From: Alloalcanivorax marinus
GTDB lineage: Bacteria > Pseudomonadota > Gammaproteobacteria > Pseudomonadales > Alcanivoracaceae
Direction: 5' to 3'
DNA: 64,000 bases
Assembly (NCBI RefSeq): GCF_016906305.1
Contig: NZ_JADDOL010000010.1
Span: forward strand, 59,932-123,931
Shown here: positions 29,672-41,646 of the stretch, piece by piece
How the letters are laid out: every line of letters begins with the position of its first letter
How positions within the stretch are numbered: the first letter of the stretch is position 1
The notes under the pieces: generated by a model
What the model was told of the DNA's origin: nothing
What the model saw: only the letters and a program-made list of their open reading frames with translations
The model's database searches: none
Made by a program: the position numbers and the translations under genes

Positions 29672-31051
29672 TTAACGCACCAGACCGGTGCCGCCATACC
29701 CTTTCAGGTTGGCTTTCTTCATCAACTTTTCGTACTGGGTGGACATCAGGTGCGAGTTGACCTGCGACCAGAAGTCCATCACCACCACCACCACGATCAG
29801 CAGGGAGGTGCCGCCCAGATAGAAAGGCACGTTCCAGACCGCCTGCAGGCCCAGGGGCAGCAGACAGACCAGGGTCATGTAGACCGCGCCGATCAGCGTC
29901 AGGCGGCCCATCACCGTATCGATATAACGGGCGGACTGCTCACCGGGACGAATGCCGGGGATGTAGGCCCCGGATTTCTTCAGGTTGTCCGCCACGTCTT
30001 TCGGATTGAACACCAGCGCCGTGTAGAAGTAGCAAAAGAACACGATCGCCAGGGTAAACAGCAAAATGTACAGCGGCGTGCCAGGCAGCAGAGCGTCACT
30101 CACGGTGCGCAGCGTCTGGCCCCACCAGGAGTCCGGATCGCTGGTGCTGAACCACTGGCTGATGGACGCCGGGAACAGCAGGATCGAACTGGCGAAGATG
30201 GCCGGAATCACGCCCGCCATGTTCACCTTCAGCGGCAGATGGCTCTGCTGGGCCGCGTAGACCCGGCGGCCTTGCTGGCGCCGCGCGTAGTTCACCGTGA
30301 TACGCCGCTGACCACGCTCCACGAACACCACGCCGAAGATCACCGCCACCGCCACCAGGAACACCAGCAGCATGGCCAGCAGACTCAGGTCGCCCTGCCG
30401 GGCGGACTCGAAGGTCTGCGCCACCGCGCCGGGCAGACCGGCCACGATGGAAGCGAAAATCAGCATCGAGATGCCGTTGCCGATGCCGCGCTCGGTGATC
30501 TGCTCACCCAGCCACATCAGGAAAACGGTCCCGGTCACCAGGGTGCTCACCGCCACGAAGTAGAAGCTCGCCACCTGCATGGAGGAAGCCGCTTCCGGCA
30601 GCAGGGTGATGCCCTGGCTCTTCAGCCCGGCGACCACGCCGAAGGACTGAATCAGGCCCAGCACCACGGTCAGATACCGGGTGTACTGGGTGATCTTGCG
30701 GCGACCCTGCTCCCCTTCCTTGCGCAGTTGCTCAAGGGAAGGCACCACGGCGCTCATCAGCTGGATCACAATGCTCGCGGTGATGTACGGCATGATGCCG
30801 AGCGCAAAAATACTCATGCGCTCCAGCGAACCGCCCGAGAACATGTTGAACAGGCCAAGAATGGTATCCCGGTTGTTGTTGAACATCTGTTGCAACGCGT
30901 CCGGGTTCATCCCCGGCACCGGAATGTGCGCACCAATGCGGAACACCACCAGGGCGCCCAGCAGAAACGCGATGCGGCGCCCCAGTTCACGGGTGGCGCC
31001 GCCGGAGGCCCCGGTGCTGTTCTTCAAAGTTTGTGCACGGTTCTTGGCCAT
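29672..31051 (-). CDS. secY: Protein translocase subunit SecY
   Basis: 459 residues, ten membrane helices. Recognised by [23 protein letters not shown] (TM1), [30 protein letters not shown] and [21 protein letters not shown] segments, with the SecA/ribosome-contacting basic loop [19 protein letters not shown]. Forms the SecYEG channel; SecE is at 56622-56996 in this window. Sits between rplO and rpmJ in the usual spc order. Confidence 0.98.
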   Translation of the reverse strand: MAKNRAQTLKNSTGASGGATRELGRRIAFLLGALVVFRIGAHIPVPGMNPDALQQMFNNNRDTILGLFNMFSGGSLERMSIFALGIMPYITASIVIQLMSAVVPSLEQLRKEGEQGRRKITQYTRYLTVVLGLIQSFGVVAGLKSQGITLLPEAASSMQVASFYFVAVSTLVTGTVFLMWLGEQITERGIGNGISMLIFASIVAGLPGAVAQTFESARQGDLSLLAMLLVFLVAVAVIFGVVFVERGQRRITVNYARRQQGRRVYAAQQSHLPLKVNMAGVIPAIFASSILLFPASISQWFSTSDPDSWWGQTLRTVSDALLPGTPLYILLFTLAIVFFCYFYTALVFNPKDVADNLKKSGAYIPGIRPGEQSARYIDTVMGRLTLIGAVYMTLVCLLPLGLQAVWNVPFYLGGTSLLIVVVVVMDFWSQVNSHLMSTQYEKLMKKANLKGYGGTGLVR

Positions 31052-31062
31052 AACCCCGCCTT

Positions 31063-31497
31063 TTACTCTTCGATTTTACCGCCGGCCTTTTCCACCGCTT
31101 CGCGCGCACCTTTGGTGATCGCCACGCCGCGTACGGTGACCGCGCGATCAATGGCGCCACGCAGTACGATCTTGGCGCGCTTCTTGTCGGAGCGAACCAC
31201 GCCGGCTTTTTTCAGAGTGTCCAGGTCGACCACGTCGCCTTCCACCTTGGCCAGTTCCTCGAGGCGAACCTCGGCGGTGGCCATGGCCAGTTTGGAGGTG
31301 AAGCCAAACTTGGGCACGCGGCGCTGCAGCGGCATCTGACCGCCTTCGAAACCGGGCTTCACGGTACCACCGGAACGGGACTTCTGACCTTTGTGGCCAC
31401 GACCACCGGTCTTGCCCAGACCAGAGCCGATACCACGGCCTACCCGCTTCTCTTGCGGACGGGAACCGTCAGCCGGATGCAGATCATTGAGACGCAT
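31063..31497 (-). CDS. rplO: 50S ribosomal protein L15
   Basis: 144 residues. [45 protein letters not shown] Gly/Arg-rich N-terminus inserts into 23S rRNA. Four-base gap from rpmD, eleven to secY. Confidence 0.98.
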   Translation of the reverse strand: MRLNDLHPADGSRPQEKRVGRGIGSGLGKTGGRGHKGQKSRSGGTVKPGFEGGQMPLQRRVPKFGFTSKLAMATAEVRLEELAKVEGDVVDLDTLKKAGVVRSDKKRAKIVLRGAIDRAVTVRGVAITKGAREAVEKAGGKIEE

Positions 31498-31500
31498 CGC

Positions 31501-31683
31501 TTATTCTCCCTCTACCCGTACCATGTACGCGACTTTGTTGATCATGCCGCGCACCGCAGGCGTGTCTTCGACTTCAACGGTGTGACCGATGCGGCGCAGC
31601 CCGAGACCGCGCACACAGGCCTTGTGGCCTTCCAGCCGACCGTTGGTGCTTTTAACCTGGGTTACTTTGATCTTGTCAGCCAT
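31501..31683 (-). CDS. rpmD: 50S ribosomal protein L30
   Basis: 60 residues ([21 protein letters not shown]...[17 protein letters not shown]), the normal bacterial length. Between rpsE and rplO as in all gammaproteobacterial spc operons. Confidence 0.97.
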   Translation of the reverse strand: MADKIKVTQVKSTNGRLEGHKACVRGLGLRRIGHTVEVEDTPAVRGMINKVAYMVRVEGE

Positions 31684-31707
31684 GTTTAAGCTTCCGTCTG
31701 TGTGCGC

Positions 31708-32205
31708 TTAGCCGAGAATCTCTTCAACGGACTTGCCACGCTTGGCCGCCACCGATTCCGGGGAGGACATCTGCTTGAGACCGTTGAAGGTCGCCCGCAC
31801 CACGTTCACCGGATTGGTGGAGCCGTAGCACTTGGCCAGTACGTTCTGCACACCGGCCACTTCCAGCACGGCGCGCATGGCACCGCCGGCAATCACACCG
31901 GTACCGTCGTCGGCGGGCTGCATGTAGACCTTGGAGGCCCCATGACGCGCCTTGATCGGGTGCTGGATGGTGGTGCCTTTCAGGTCCACCTGAATCATAT
32001 TGCGACGGGCCGCTTCCAGGGCTTTCTGGATCGCCGCCGGCACTTCGCGTGCCTTGCCGCGGCCGAAGCCTACCTTGCCCTTACCGTCGCCCACCACGGT
32101 CAACGCGGTGAAGCCGAAGATCCGGCCGCCTTTGACCACCTTGGCGACCCGGTTCACCTGAACCAGCTTCTCCTGGAGACCTTCGTTGGGATCAACTTTC
32201 GCCAT
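31708..32205 (-). CDS. rpsE: 30S ribosomal protein S5
   Basis: 165 residues from ATG 32205 ([20 protein letters not shown]); an upstream TTG adds two residues and is less likely. Domain 1 loop [18 protein letters not shown] is the region whose mutants cause spectinomycin resistance or ambiguity; it looks ordinary. Confidence 0.98.
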   Translation of the reverse strand: MAKVDPNEGLQEKLVQVNRVAKVVKGGRIFGFTALTVVGDGKGKVGFGRGKAREVPAAIQKALEAARRNMIQVDLKGTTIQHPIKARHGASKVYMQPADDGTGVIAGGAMRAVLEVAGVQNVLAKCYGSTNPVNVVRATFNGLKQMSSPESVAAKRGKSVEEILG

Positions 32206-32217
32206 AACCAAGCACCC

Positions 32218-32565
32218 TTAGAATTCAAGCCCGTTTTCGCGCGCGGCATCGGCCAGCGCCTTGATACGACCGTGGTAACGGAAACCGGAACGGTCAAAGG
32301 CGACGCGCTCGATGCCCGCCTCTTTGGCGCGCTTCGCGATCATTTCGCCCACTTTGGCGGCGGCGTCGGCATTGCCGGTCGCCCCACCACGCAGGTCCTT
32401 CTCCACCGTGCTCGCCGCAACCAGAACCTGGTCACCGGCCGCGCTGGTAATCTGTGCATAGATATGGCGCGGGGTGCGATGTACGGACAGACGGATCTGG
32501 CCGGACTCGCGGATGTTCAGGCGAGTACGTTTGGCCCTGCGCAGACGTGCAACTTTCTTGTCCAT
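32218..32565 (-). CDS. rplR: 50S ribosomal protein L18
   Basis: 115 residues ([20 protein letters not shown]). Two adjacent ATG codons (32568 and 32565) are possible; the second is at better distance from the weak AGAG ribosome site. Binds 5S rRNA with L5. Confidence 0.97.
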   Translation of the reverse strand: MDKKVARLRRAKRTRLNIRESGQIRLSVHRTPRHIYAQITSAAGDQVLVAASTVEKDLRGGATGNADAAAKVGEMIAKRAKEAGIERVAFDRSGFRYHGRIKALADAARENGLEF

Positions 32566-32585
32566 CATGGCTCTAGTCTCAACGA

Positions 32586-33119
32586 TTATTTCTTCTTGGC
32601 TTCCTTACGGCGCACCTGCTCATCGGCATAGCGCACCCCCTTGCCTTTATAGGGCTCGGGCGGACGGAAACCACGGACATTGGCGGCAACCTGACCCACC
32701 AGCTGCTTATCAATGCCCCGGATGACAATTTCGGTCTGGGTCGGGGTCTCGATGGTGATGCCCTCGGGCAGCTGGTAGGCCACCGGATGGGAAAAACCCA
32801 GCGTCAGGTTCAGGGTCTTGCCCTGGGCCTGAGCGCGGTAACCCACGCCGTTGAGGACCAGCTTGCGCTCGAAGCCCTCGGACACGCCGGTGACCATGTT
32901 GTTGACCAAGGCCCGGGTGGTGCCGGCCAGTGCCCAGGCTTCCTGGGACTCCTCGCGCGGCTTGACGGTGAACACACCGTCGTCCACGGACACTTCCACC
33001 AGTTCGTGCACTTCGTGTTCCAGGTTGCCCTTGCCGCCTTTGACGGACACCTTGGCGCCGTCGACTTTCACTTCGACGCCACTGGGCAATTTAACCGGAT
33101 TCTTCGCTACTCTAGACAT
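32586..33119 (-). CDS. rplF: 50S ribosomal protein L6
   Basis: 177 residues ([21 protein letters not shown]), two repeated alpha/beta domains, C-terminal [24 protein letters not shown]. Near the sarcin-ricin loop region of 23S rRNA. Confidence 0.98.
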   Translation of the reverse strand: MSRVAKNPVKLPSGVEVKVDGAKVSVKGGKGNLEHEVHELVEVSVDDGVFTVKPREESQEAWALAGTTRALVNNMVTGVSEGFERKLVLNGVGYRAQAQGKTLNLTLGFSHPVAYQLPEGITIETPTQTEIVIRGIDKQLVGQVAANVRGFRPPEPYKGKGVRYADEQVRRKEAKKK

Positions 33120-33150
33120 TGCTGCACCTAACCCGTCTACACCGTCACCG

Positions 33151-33543
33151 TCAGGACACTTCGCAGATCAGCTCGCCGCCGACGTTGGCCTGGCGTGCCG
33201 CGCGATCGGAAATAATGCCCTGGTTGGTGGACACGACCATCACGCCCAGACCGCCCTTGACCTTGGGAATATCACCGGCGTTCTTGTAAACGCGCAGGCC
33301 GGGGCGGCTCACCCGGGCGATCTTCTCGATCACCGGCTGGCCCTCGAAATACCGAAGCTCCACGGTCAGGACCGGCTTCTTGTCGCCAGCCACCGAAAAG
33401 CTTTCGATGTAACCTTCTTCCTTCAGTACCTTGGCAATGGCCTCTTTGGTCTTGGAAGAGGGGATTTCCACCTTGCTCTTCCGGGCCATTTGCGCATTGC
33501 GGATACGGGTAAACATATCCGCCAGGGTATCTTGCATGCTCAT
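33151..33543 (-). CDS. rpsH: 30S ribosomal protein S8
   Basis: 130 residues ([20 protein letters not shown]...[22 protein letters not shown]). In E. coli S8 represses the spc operon by binding near rplE; a similar role is likely. Confidence 0.98.
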   Translation of the reverse strand: MSMQDTLADMFTRIRNAQMARKSKVEIPSSKTKEAIAKVLKEEGYIESFSVAGDKKPVLTVELRYFEGQPVIEKIARVSRPGLRVYKNAGDIPKVKGGLGVMVVSTNQGIISDRAARQANVGGELICEVS

Positions 33544-33569
33544 GCCGCAATCGCTCCGCTTTTACTCGA

Positions 33570-33875
33570 TTACCAGCTGGATTTAACCAGACCGGGGACG
33601 TCGCCGCGCATCGCCGCTTCGCGCAGCTTGATGCGGCTCAAACCGAACTTACGGTAATAGCCGTGCGGACGACCGGTGATCCGGCAGCGATTACGCTGGC
33701 GTACCGGGGAGGAGTCGCGCGGCAGTTTCTGAAGCTGGATCTGAGCATCCCACTTCGCCTCGGGTTCGGCGTTGGGATCCTGGATGATCGCTTTCAGCGC
33801 TTCACGCTTGGCGGCGTAACGCTGAACCAGCTTGGCGCGCTTCGCCTCCCGATTTTTCATAGAGACCTTTGCCAT
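33570..33875 (-). CDS. rpsN: 30S ribosomal protein S14
   Basis: 101 residues, the long zinc-free form: [24 protein letters not shown]... [24 protein letters not shown]. No CxxC pairs, so not the zinc form. Confidence 0.98.
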   Translation of the reverse strand: MAKVSMKNREAKRAKLVQRYAAKREALKAIIQDPNAEPEAKWDAQIQLQKLPRDSSPVRQRNRCRITGRPHGYYRKFGLSRIKLREAAMRGDVPGLVKSSW

Positions 33876-33886
33876 GACAAATCCTC

Positions 33887-34426
33887 TCAGCCCTTCAGCG
33901 GGAAGTTGAAGGCGCGCAGCAGCGCGCGTGCTTCGTCGTCGGTCTTCGCCGTGGTGGTGATGGTGATATCCAGACCACGCAGCTTGTCGACCTTGTCGAA
34001 ATCAATTTCCGGGAACACGATCTGCTCGCGCAGGCCCATGGAATAGTTACCCCGGCCGTCGAAGGACTTGGGGTTCAGACCACGGAAGTCGCGTACCCGC
34101 GGGATCGCCACGGACACCAGACGCTCCAGAAACTCGTACATACGACGGTTACGCAGCGTCACCTTGCAGCCGATCGGCCAGCCCTCACGGATCTTGAAAC
34201 CCGCCACGGACTTGCGTGCCTTGGTAACCAACGGCTTCTGGCCGGCGATCGCGGTCATGTCGGACAAGGCACCTTCGATGGCCTTACGGTCCGAGGCCGC
34301 TTCACCCACACCCATGTTCAGGGTGATCTTGGTGATTTTCGGCACTTCCATGACGTTGTCGTAACCGAATTGCTCCTTGAGCTTCGGCACGATCTCTTCG
34401 TTGTAAACCTTTTTCAGATCACTCAT
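33887..34426 (-). CDS. rplE: 50S ribosomal protein L5
   Basis: 179 residues from ATG 34426 ([16 protein letters not shown]), exactly the E. coli length. The open frame upstream of that is shadow of rplX. Binds 5S rRNA and contacts P-site tRNA; the E. coli S8 repressor site is at this start. Confidence 0.98.
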   Translation of the reverse strand: MSDLKKVYNEEIVPKLKEQFGYDNVMEVPKITKITLNMGVGEAASDRKAIEGALSDMTAIAGQKPLVTKARKSVAGFKIREGWPIGCKVTLRNRRMYEFLERLVSVAIPRVRDFRGLNPKSFDGRGNYSMGLREQIVFPEIDFDKVDKLRGLDITITTTAKTDDEARALLRAFNFPLKG

Positions 34427-34439
34427 GGTCCACCTGTCC

Positions 34440-34754
34440 TCACGCGTCCAGCGGTTCGCCGTTGGACTTGAAGAAACGCACCTTACGGCCGTCCTCGACG
34501 CGGAAACCCACGCGGTCCGCCTTCTCGGCCTTGGCATTCCAGATGGCCACGTTGGAAGCGTCGATACCGGCTTCCTGTTCCACGATGCCACCCTGGATTC
34601 CGCGGTTAGGATTGGCGCGCACGTGCTTCTTCACCACGTTCACACCGGCCACTACCAGGCGGCCGTTCGGCAGCACGCGTTGTACCTTGCCGCGCTTACC
34701 TTTGTCCTTGCCCGCGATTACGATGACTTCATCATCACGCTTGATCTTGAGCAT
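34440..34754 (-). CDS. rplX: 50S ribosomal protein L24
   Basis: 104 residues from ATG 34754 ([24 protein letters not shown]), KOW domain. Assembly initiator of the large subunit. Confidence 0.98.
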   Translation of the reverse strand: MLKIKRDDEVIVIAGKDKGKRGKVQRVLPNGRLVVAGVNVVKKHVRANPNRGIQGGIVEQEAGIDASNVAIWNAKAEKADRVGFRVEDGRKVRFFKSNGEPLDA

Positions 34755-34769
34755 TGCCTTCACCCGCCT

Positions 34770-35138
34770 TTAAAGAACTTCCGGTGCCAGTGAAATGATC
34801 TTCATGAACTGCTCGGTACGCAGTTCACGAGTCACCGGGCCAAAGATCCGGGTACCTACCGGCGCTTTGTTGTTACCCAGCAGCACCGCGGCGTTTTCAT
34901 CGAAACGAATCACGGAGCCATCCGGGCGACGCACGCCACGACGGGTGCGCACCACCACCGCGGTCATCACGTCACCTTTCTTGACGCGGCCGCGCGGAAT
35001 CGCTTCCTTTACTGTGACCTTGATGATGTCACCAATGCCTGCATAGCGGCGGTGGGAACCACCCAGCACCTTGATGCACTGCACTCGACGCGCACCGCTG
35101 TTATCGGCGACTTCGAGCATGGTTTCGGTCTGAATCAT
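34770..35138 (-). CDS. rplN: 50S ribosomal protein L14
   Basis: 122 residues ([27 protein letters not shown]), the standard length. First gene of the spc segment; 49 bases separate it from rpsQ, without a clear promoter. Confidence 0.98.
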   Translation of the reverse strand: MIQTETMLEVADNSGARRVQCIKVLGGSHRRYAGIGDIIKVTVKEAIPRGRVKKGDVMTAVVVRTRRGVRRPDGSVIRFDENAAVLLGNNKAPVGTRIFGPVTRELRTEQFMKIISLAPEVL

Positions 35139-35187
35139 CGCTTACTCTCTCCAACTCCTGCCCTGCAGGCAGCCACAGCAACGTCGG

Positions 35188-35457
35188 TCAGACCTTGTTG
35201 GTCTGTTCCACCACGTTCACCAGCGTCCAGGTCTTACGCTTGGACAGCGGACGGCACTCTTCGATAGTGACCAGGTCGCCTTCGTTGCACTGATTCTCTT
35301 CATCATGCGCCATCAACTTCGTGGACCGCTTGATGATCTTGCCATAAATGGGGTGCTGAACCCGGCGCTCCACCAACACGGTGATGGTTTTATCACCCTT
35401 GTTGGAGATCACTCTGCCAGTCGCGGTCCGGCGCAGTTGTTCTTTCGCTTCTGCCAT
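35188..35457 (-). CDS. rpsQ: 30S ribosomal protein S17
   Basis: 89 residues ([31 protein letters not shown]), OB-fold. Last gene of the S10 segment, two bases after rpmC. Confidence 0.98.
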   Translation of the reverse strand: MAEAKEQLRRTATGRVISNKGDKTITVLVERRVQHPIYGKIIKRSTKLMAHDEENQCNEGDLVTIEECRPLSKRKTWTLVNVVEQTNKV

Positions 35458-35459
35458 GA

Positions 35460-35651
35460 CTAGTTACCCTGCTTCTCTCTCAGAATGGTTTTCACACGTG
35501 CGATATCACGGCGAACCTTCCCGAGGTTATGGGTTTGTGAAAGCTGCCCGGATGCCAGCTGCATGCGCTGCTTGAACTGCTGCTCCAGCAACTCGAGCTG
35601 CTGGTTCTGCAGCTCTTCAACACTCTTTTCTCTCAGTTCACTCGCTTTCAT
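35460..35651 (-). CDS. rpmC: 50S ribosomal protein L29
   Basis: 63 residues ([26 protein letters not shown]), helical hairpin at the peptide exit. Confidence 0.98.
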   Translation of the reverse strand: MKASELREKSVEELQNQQLELLEQQFKQRMQLASGQLSQTHNLGKVRRDIARVKTILREKQGN

Positions 35652-35654
35652 GGC

Positions 35655-36068
35655 TTACATCACCGTCCGGGTCACAACGCGGGTGCTGATCGGCAGCTTG
35701 GCCGCGGCGAGACGAAACGCTTCACGCGCCACGTCTTCTGAAACACCTTCCATTTCGTAGAGCATGCGGCCCGGCTGAATCTGGGCTACCCAGTACTCCA
35801 CGTTACCCTTACCTTTACCCATCCGAACCTCGAGGGGCTTCTGGGTAATCGGCTTGTCGGGGAACACGCGAATCCAGATTTTGCCGCCCCGCTTGATATG
35901 ACGGGTCATGGCACGACGCGCGGCTTCGATCTGGCGAGCGGTGATCCGGCCACGACCGGTGGCCTGCAGGCCCACGGTGCCGAAAGACACCTTGCTGCCC
36001 CGCTGTGCCAGGCCGCGGTTACGGCCCTTCTGAACTTTCCGGAATTTGGTACGCTTCGGCTGCAACAT
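35655..36068 (-). CDS. rplP: 50S ribosomal protein L16
   Basis: 137 residues ([19 protein letters not shown]). The Arg of [19 protein letters not shown] segment is where YcfD hydroxylates L16 in some bacteria. Near the A-site tRNA elbow. Confidence 0.98.
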   Translation of the reverse strand: MLQPKRTKFRKVQKGRNRGLAQRGSKVSFGTVGLQATGRGRITARQIEAARRAMTRHIKRGGKIWIRVFPDKPITQKPLEVRMGKGKGNVEYWVAQIQPGRMLYEMEGVSEDVAREAFRLAAAKLPISTRVVTRTVM

Positions 36069-36081
36069 CGTTAGTTACCCT

Positions 36082-36777
36082 TTAACCGCGGCCGCGCTTC
36101 TTGGCGCCCTTGGACTGCTGCTTCTGCTCTTCCTGCACCTGCTCCATGCCACCCAGCACTTCGCCGCGGAAGATCCAGACCTTGACGCCGATGGTGCCGT
36201 AGGTGGTTTCCGCACGGACGCTGGCGTAGTCGATATCGGCACGCAGCGTGTGCAGGGGAACCCGACCTTCGCGGTACCATTCGGTACGGGCGATCTCGGC
36301 GCCGCCCAGACGACCGGACAGCTGCACGCGGATGCCCTCGGCGCCGGCCTTCATGGCGTTCTGCACGGCCCGCTTCATGGCGCGGCGGAACATCACGCGA
36401 CGCTCCAGCTGACCGGCAATGTTGTCGCCCACCAGACGCGCATCCAGATCGGGCTTGCGCACTTCCTCGATATTGATGTGAACGGGCACACCCATCATGG
36501 CGGCCACGTCACGGCGCAGGCGCTCCACATCCTCGCCCTTCTTACCGATCACGATACCGGGACGCGCGGTGGAGATGGTGATCCGAACGTTCTCGGAGGG
36601 ACGTTCGATTTTCACCCGGCTCACGGACGCGTTCTTCAGTCGCTTGAACAGATACTCACGTACCTGCAGATCGGTAACCAGGCAGTCGGAATAGGTTTTC
36701 GGCCCGGCATACCACAGGGAGTTGTGCTCCTTGACGATGCCCAGGCGGATACCGATCGGATGAACTTTCTGACCCAT
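36082..36777 (-). CDS. rpsC: 30S ribosomal protein S3
   Basis: 231 residues ([25 protein letters not shown]); KH domain with [14 protein letters not shown]. The C-terminus is Lys/Arg/Gln-rich. Part of the mRNA entry helicase. Confidence 0.98.
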   Translation of the reverse strand: MGQKVHPIGIRLGIVKEHNSLWYAGPKTYSDCLVTDLQVREYLFKRLKNASVSRVKIERPSENVRITISTARPGIVIGKKGEDVERLRRDVAAMMGVPVHINIEEVRKPDLDARLVGDNIAGQLERRVMFRRAMKRAVQNAMKAGAEGIRVQLSGRLGGAEIARTEWYREGRVPLHTLRADIDYASVRAETTYGTIGVKVWIFRGEVLGGMEQVQEEQKQQSKGAKKRGRG

Positions 36778-36781
36778 CTGG

Positions 36782-37126
36782 TTACTCCTGACCTTCCGAG
36801 ACTTTCACAGTAATGTGGCACGTACGCTTGAGAATGCGATCGGCGCGGCCTTTGGCGCGCGGACGAATACGCTTCATCGTCATGCCCTCATCCACGAAGA
36901 TCGTGGATACTTTCAGCTCATCCACGTCGGCGCCTTCGTTGTTTTCCGCGTTGGCAATCGCGGACTCCAGCACCTTTTTAACAATCCGGGCCGCCTTTTT
37001 GGGGCTGAAGGCGAGAACATTCAACGCCTTCTCCACCTCGAGGCCGCGGATCTGGTCTGCCACCAGCCGGGCCTTTTGAGCCGAAATTCTTGCGCCCCGC
37101 AGACGGGCTGCAACTTCAGTCGCCAT
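36782..37126 (-). CDS. rplV: 50S ribosomal protein L22
   Basis: 114 residues from ATG 37126 ([28 protein letters not shown]). The loop [22 protein letters not shown] lines the exit tunnel, and looks ordinary for macrolide sensitivity. Confidence 0.98.
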   Translation of the reverse strand: MATEVAARLRGARISAQKARLVADQIRGLEVEKALNVLAFSPKKAARIVKKVLESAIANAENNEGADVDELKVSTIFVDEGMTMKRIRPRAKGRADRILKRTCHITVKVSEGQE

Positions 37127-37136
37127 GGCTGTCACC

Positions 37137-37412
37137 TTATCGCTTAGCCTTCTTGTCCACGATGTGCCCGCGGTAGGTGCGGGTCAGGGCGAATTCGCCC
37201 AGCTTGTGGCCCACCATGTGCTCAGTGACCAATACCGGCACATGCTGACGGCCGTTATGCACCGCGATGGTCAAACCCACCATCTCCGGGATGATCATGG
37301 AGCGACGGGACCAGGTTTTGATCGGCTTACGGGAGCCGGCTTCCACCGCTTCTTCCACCTTCTTGAGCAGGTGGTGATCCAGAAACGGACCTTTCTTCAG
37401 TGAACGTGGCAC
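37137..37412 (-). CDS. rpsS: 30S ribosomal protein S19
   Basis: 91 residues ([21 protein letters not shown]), start codon GTG. Forms the S13/S19 head complex. Confidence 0.98.
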   Translation of the reverse strand: MPRSLKKGPFLDHHLLKKVEEAVEAGSRKPIKTWSRRSMIIPEMVGLTIAVHNGRQHVPVLVTEHMVGHKLGEFALTRTYRGHIVDKKAKR

Positions 37413-37434
37413 AGCCTGAACCTCTCTCTATCCC

Positions 37435-38259
37435 TTACTTACGACGGTCGCGCACAATCATCTTGGAGGTGCGCTTGTTGGTACGCGTTTTGTGGCCCTT
37501 GGTGGGTACGCCCCACGGGGTTACCGGATGACGACCACCGGAAGTGCGGCCTTCACCACCACCGTGCGGGTGATCCACCGGGTTCATCGCCACACCACGT
37601 ACGGTCGGGCGAACACCCCGCCAGCGCTTGGCGCCGGCCTTACCCAGCGAGCGCAGACTGTGCTCGCTGTTGGAGACTTCACCGATGGTGGCCACACACT
37701 CGGCGTGCACCTTGCGCATCTCGCCGGAGCGAAGACGCAGGGTCACATAACCACCATCTTTTGCCAGAACCTGCACCGAAGTACCGGCGGACCGTGCCAG
37801 CTGGCCACCCTTGCCAGGCTTCATTTCCACGTTATGAACCGTGGAACCCAGCGGGATGTTGCGCAGCGGCAGGGCATTGCCCACCTTGATCGCCGCGTCT
37901 TCACCGGACTGCACCCGGTCGCCGGCCTTGAGGCCCTTGGGCGCCAGGATGTAGCGACGCTCGCCGTCCAGGTACTTGACCAGGGCGATGTGCGCGGAGC
38001 GATTGGGATCGTATTCGATCCGCTCGATCACACCCGGCACGCCGTCCTTGTTGCGACGGAAGTCGACACGACGGTACTTCTGCTTGTGACCACCACCTTT
38101 ATGGCGGGTGGTGATGCGACCGTTGTTGTTACGGCCGCCGTTCTTGCTCTTGGCTTCCAGCAGCGGTGCGTACGGAGCGCCTTTGTAGAGCTCCTCGCTG
38201 ACCACCTTGACGACAAAGCGGCGGCCCGGGGAAGTCGGCTTGGTTTTTACAATCGCCAT
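37435..38259 (-). CDS. rplB: 50S ribosomal protein L2
   Basis: 274 residues ([27 protein letters not shown]), with the conserved C-terminal [26 protein letters not shown] whose His is near the peptidyl transferase centre. Confidence 0.99.
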   Translation of the reverse strand: MAIVKTKPTSPGRRFVVKVVSEELYKGAPYAPLLEAKSKNGGRNNNGRITTRHKGGGHKQKYRRVDFRRNKDGVPGVIERIEYDPNRSAHIALVKYLDGERRYILAPKGLKAGDRVQSGEDAAIKVGNALPLRNIPLGSTVHNVEMKPGKGGQLARSAGTSVQVLAKDGGYVTLRLRSGEMRKVHAECVATIGEVSNSEHSLRSLGKAGAKRWRGVRPTVRGVAMNPVDHPHGGGEGRTSGGRHPVTPWGVPTKGHKTRTNKRTSKMIVRDRRK

Positions 38260-38278
38260 GATTCCTTACTCCCTTACC

Positions 38279-38575
38279 TTACTCTGCGCCCAGGAAATCG
38301 ATGTCCTGACCTTCCGCCAGCGACACGTAGGCTTTTTTCCAGCCCGCGCGCTTGCCGGAGATGCGGCCGAAGAACTTCTGCTTGCCCTTGACGTTGAGGG
38401 TGCGCACGGAGCGAACCTTCACATCAAACAGGCTTTCCACCGCTTTCTTGATTTCCAGCTTGTTGGCGTCTTTCGCGACTTTGAACACGAAAGCGTTGCC
38501 CTGCTCGGCCACCATGGTGGCCTTCTCGGAAATATGCGGCGCGAGAAGTACGCTAAAAATACGCTCTTTGTTCAT
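38279..38575 (-). CDS. rplW: 50S ribosomal protein L23
   Basis: 98 residues ([26 protein letters not shown]). Docking site for trigger factor and SRP. Starts within the ATGA that ends rplD, a four-base overlap. Confidence 0.98.
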   Translation of the reverse strand: MNKERIFSVLLAPHISEKATMVAEQGNAFVFKVAKDANKLEIKKAVESLFDVKVRSVRTLNVKGKQKFFGRISGKRAGWKKAYVSLAEGQDIDFLGAE

Positions 38576-39174
38576 GCCAGCGCCTCCTCAAGCTGTTTCA
38601 GAGCCGGCACCGTGATCAGCACTTTCTCGAAGGCGATCAGGCTGACCGGATCCACACCCTTGGCGTCACGAATGTCCACCTTGGGCAGGTTGCGGGCCGC
38701 CAGGTACAGATTCTCGTCCACTTCACCGGTGACGATCAGCACGCTGCTCAGCGCCAGATCCTTCAGCTTGGTGGCCACTTCCTTGGTCCGGGGAGCCTCG
38801 ATGGCGAACTCATCGACCACCACCAGACGCTCCTGGCGCACCAGCTCGGACAGAATGCAACGCAGCGCGCCGCGGTACATCTTGCGATTCACTTTCTGGG
38901 AAAAATCGCGGGGCTCGGCTGCGAACGTCTTGCCGCCGCCACGCCACAGCGGGCTGCGAATGGTGCCCGCGCGGGCCCGACCCGTTCCCTTCTGACGCCA
39001 GGGTTTGCGACCACCGCCCGCTACCGCGGCGCGATTTTTCTGAGCCTTGGAACCCTGACGGGCACCGGCCAGAAACGCGGTCACAACCTGATGAACCAGA
39101 GGCTCGTTGAAGTCCTTGCCGAAGGCGACTTCGGAAACGGTTACGGTACCTCCAGAGGCAGTATTGAGATTCAT
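38572..39174 (-). CDS. rplD: 50S ribosomal protein L4
   Basis: 200 residues; [25 protein letters not shown] is the tunnel-lining loop. In E. coli L4 also represses the S10 operon through its leader, and a leader of similar size exists here (40208-40357). Confidence 0.98.
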   Translation of the reverse strand: MNLNTASGGTVTVSEVAFGKDFNEPLVHQVVTAFLAGARQGSKAQKNRAAVAGGGRKPWRQKGTGRARAGTIRSPLWRGGGKTFAAEPRDFSQKVNRKMYRGALRCILSELVRQERLVVVDEFAIEAPRTKEVATKLKDLALSSVLIVTGEVDENLYLAARNLPKVDIRDAKGVDPVSLIAFEKVLITVPALKQLEEALA

Positions 39175-39188
39175 CCTCTATTCCTCTT

Positions 39189-39824
39189 TCAGGCCTTCGC
39201 CTTCACTGCCGGGCGCACGATCACATCACCACCGGCCGCACCGGGGATGGCACCCTTTACCAGCAACAGATTCTTTTCCGCGTCCACGCGCACGATTTCC
39301 AGGTTCTGAACCGTGACACGCTCGGCGCCCAGATGACCGGCCATCTTCTTGCCCTTGAACACCCGCCCCGGGGTCTGGTTCTGACCGATGGAGCCGGGTG
39401 CCCGGTGGGACAGAGAGTTACCGTGGGTCGCATCCTGGGTACGGAAATTCCAACGCTTCACGGCACCCGCGAAGCCCTTCCCCTTGGAAGTGCCGGTCAC
39501 GTCCACGGACTGACCCGCCTCGAAAATCTCCAGGGTGATTTCGGAGCCGGCCTGCAGCTCGCCCGCTTCGGCGCGGAATTCGCCCGCCTTGCGGCCCGCC
39601 TGCACGCCCGCCTTGCCGAAATGACCCGCCTGAGGCTTGGTCACCCGGTTGGCCCGGCGCTCACCCACCGTTACCTGCACGGCTTCGTAGCCATCTGTCT
39701 CGTCGGTCTTGACCTGACTTACCCGGTTCGGAGTTACCTCGATAACGGTAACCGGAACACTGACACCTTCTTCAGTGAACACCCGGGTCATCCCGCATTT
39801 CCGACCGATTACACCAATCGCCAT
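39189..39824 (-). CDS. rplC: 50S ribosomal protein L3
   Basis: 211 residues ([29 protein letters not shown]); the W-containing loop [30 protein letters not shown] approaches the peptidyl transferase centre and includes the Gln methylated by PrmB in E. coli. Confidence 0.98.
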   Translation of the reverse strand: MAIGVIGRKCGMTRVFTEEGVSVPVTVIEVTPNRVSQVKTDETDGYEAVQVTVGERRANRVTKPQAGHFGKAGVQAGRKAGEFRAEAGELQAGSEITLEIFEAGQSVDVTGTSKGKGFAGAVKRWNFRTQDATHGNSLSHRAPGSIGQNQTPGRVFKGKKMAGHLGAERVTVQNLEIVRVDAEKNLLLVKGAIPGAAGGDVIVRPAVKAKA

Positions 39825-39895
39825 TGTTTACCTCTTTACAACCTGTCGCGGTTGAACCGCCCGTAGTTGTAGGTCTGAGCTGTCTCTCAGGCCAG

Positions 39896-40357
<462 letters not shown>

Positions 40358-40363
40358 GCGCAA

Positions 40364-40392
40364 ATTATAGAGACAAAAAAAGGCCGGGGCAA
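40364..40392 (-). promoter_or_regulatory. Promoter of the S10 operon
   Basis: -35 TTGCCC (40387-40392) and -10 TATAAT (40364-40369), 17-base spacer, minus strand. The -35 lies in the 3' arm of the tufA terminator hairpin, and the spacer contains its T-run. Confidence 0.85.
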
Positions 40393-40403
40393 GAGCCCCG
40401 ACC
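40375..40403 (-). terminator. Terminator of the str operon (after tufA)
   Basis: Stem CGGGGC (40385-40390) / GCCCCG (40395-40400), loop of four, followed on the minus strand by GCC and seven T (40375-40381). It lies 18 bases past the tufA stop and overlaps the S10 promoter. Confidence 0.9.
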
Positions 40404-40420
40404 ATTTTTCGTCTGACTAT

Positions 40421-41614
<1,194 letters not shown>

Positions 41615-41646
41615 GGCTCTATACCTTTAACAAATTAACCGTAAAT

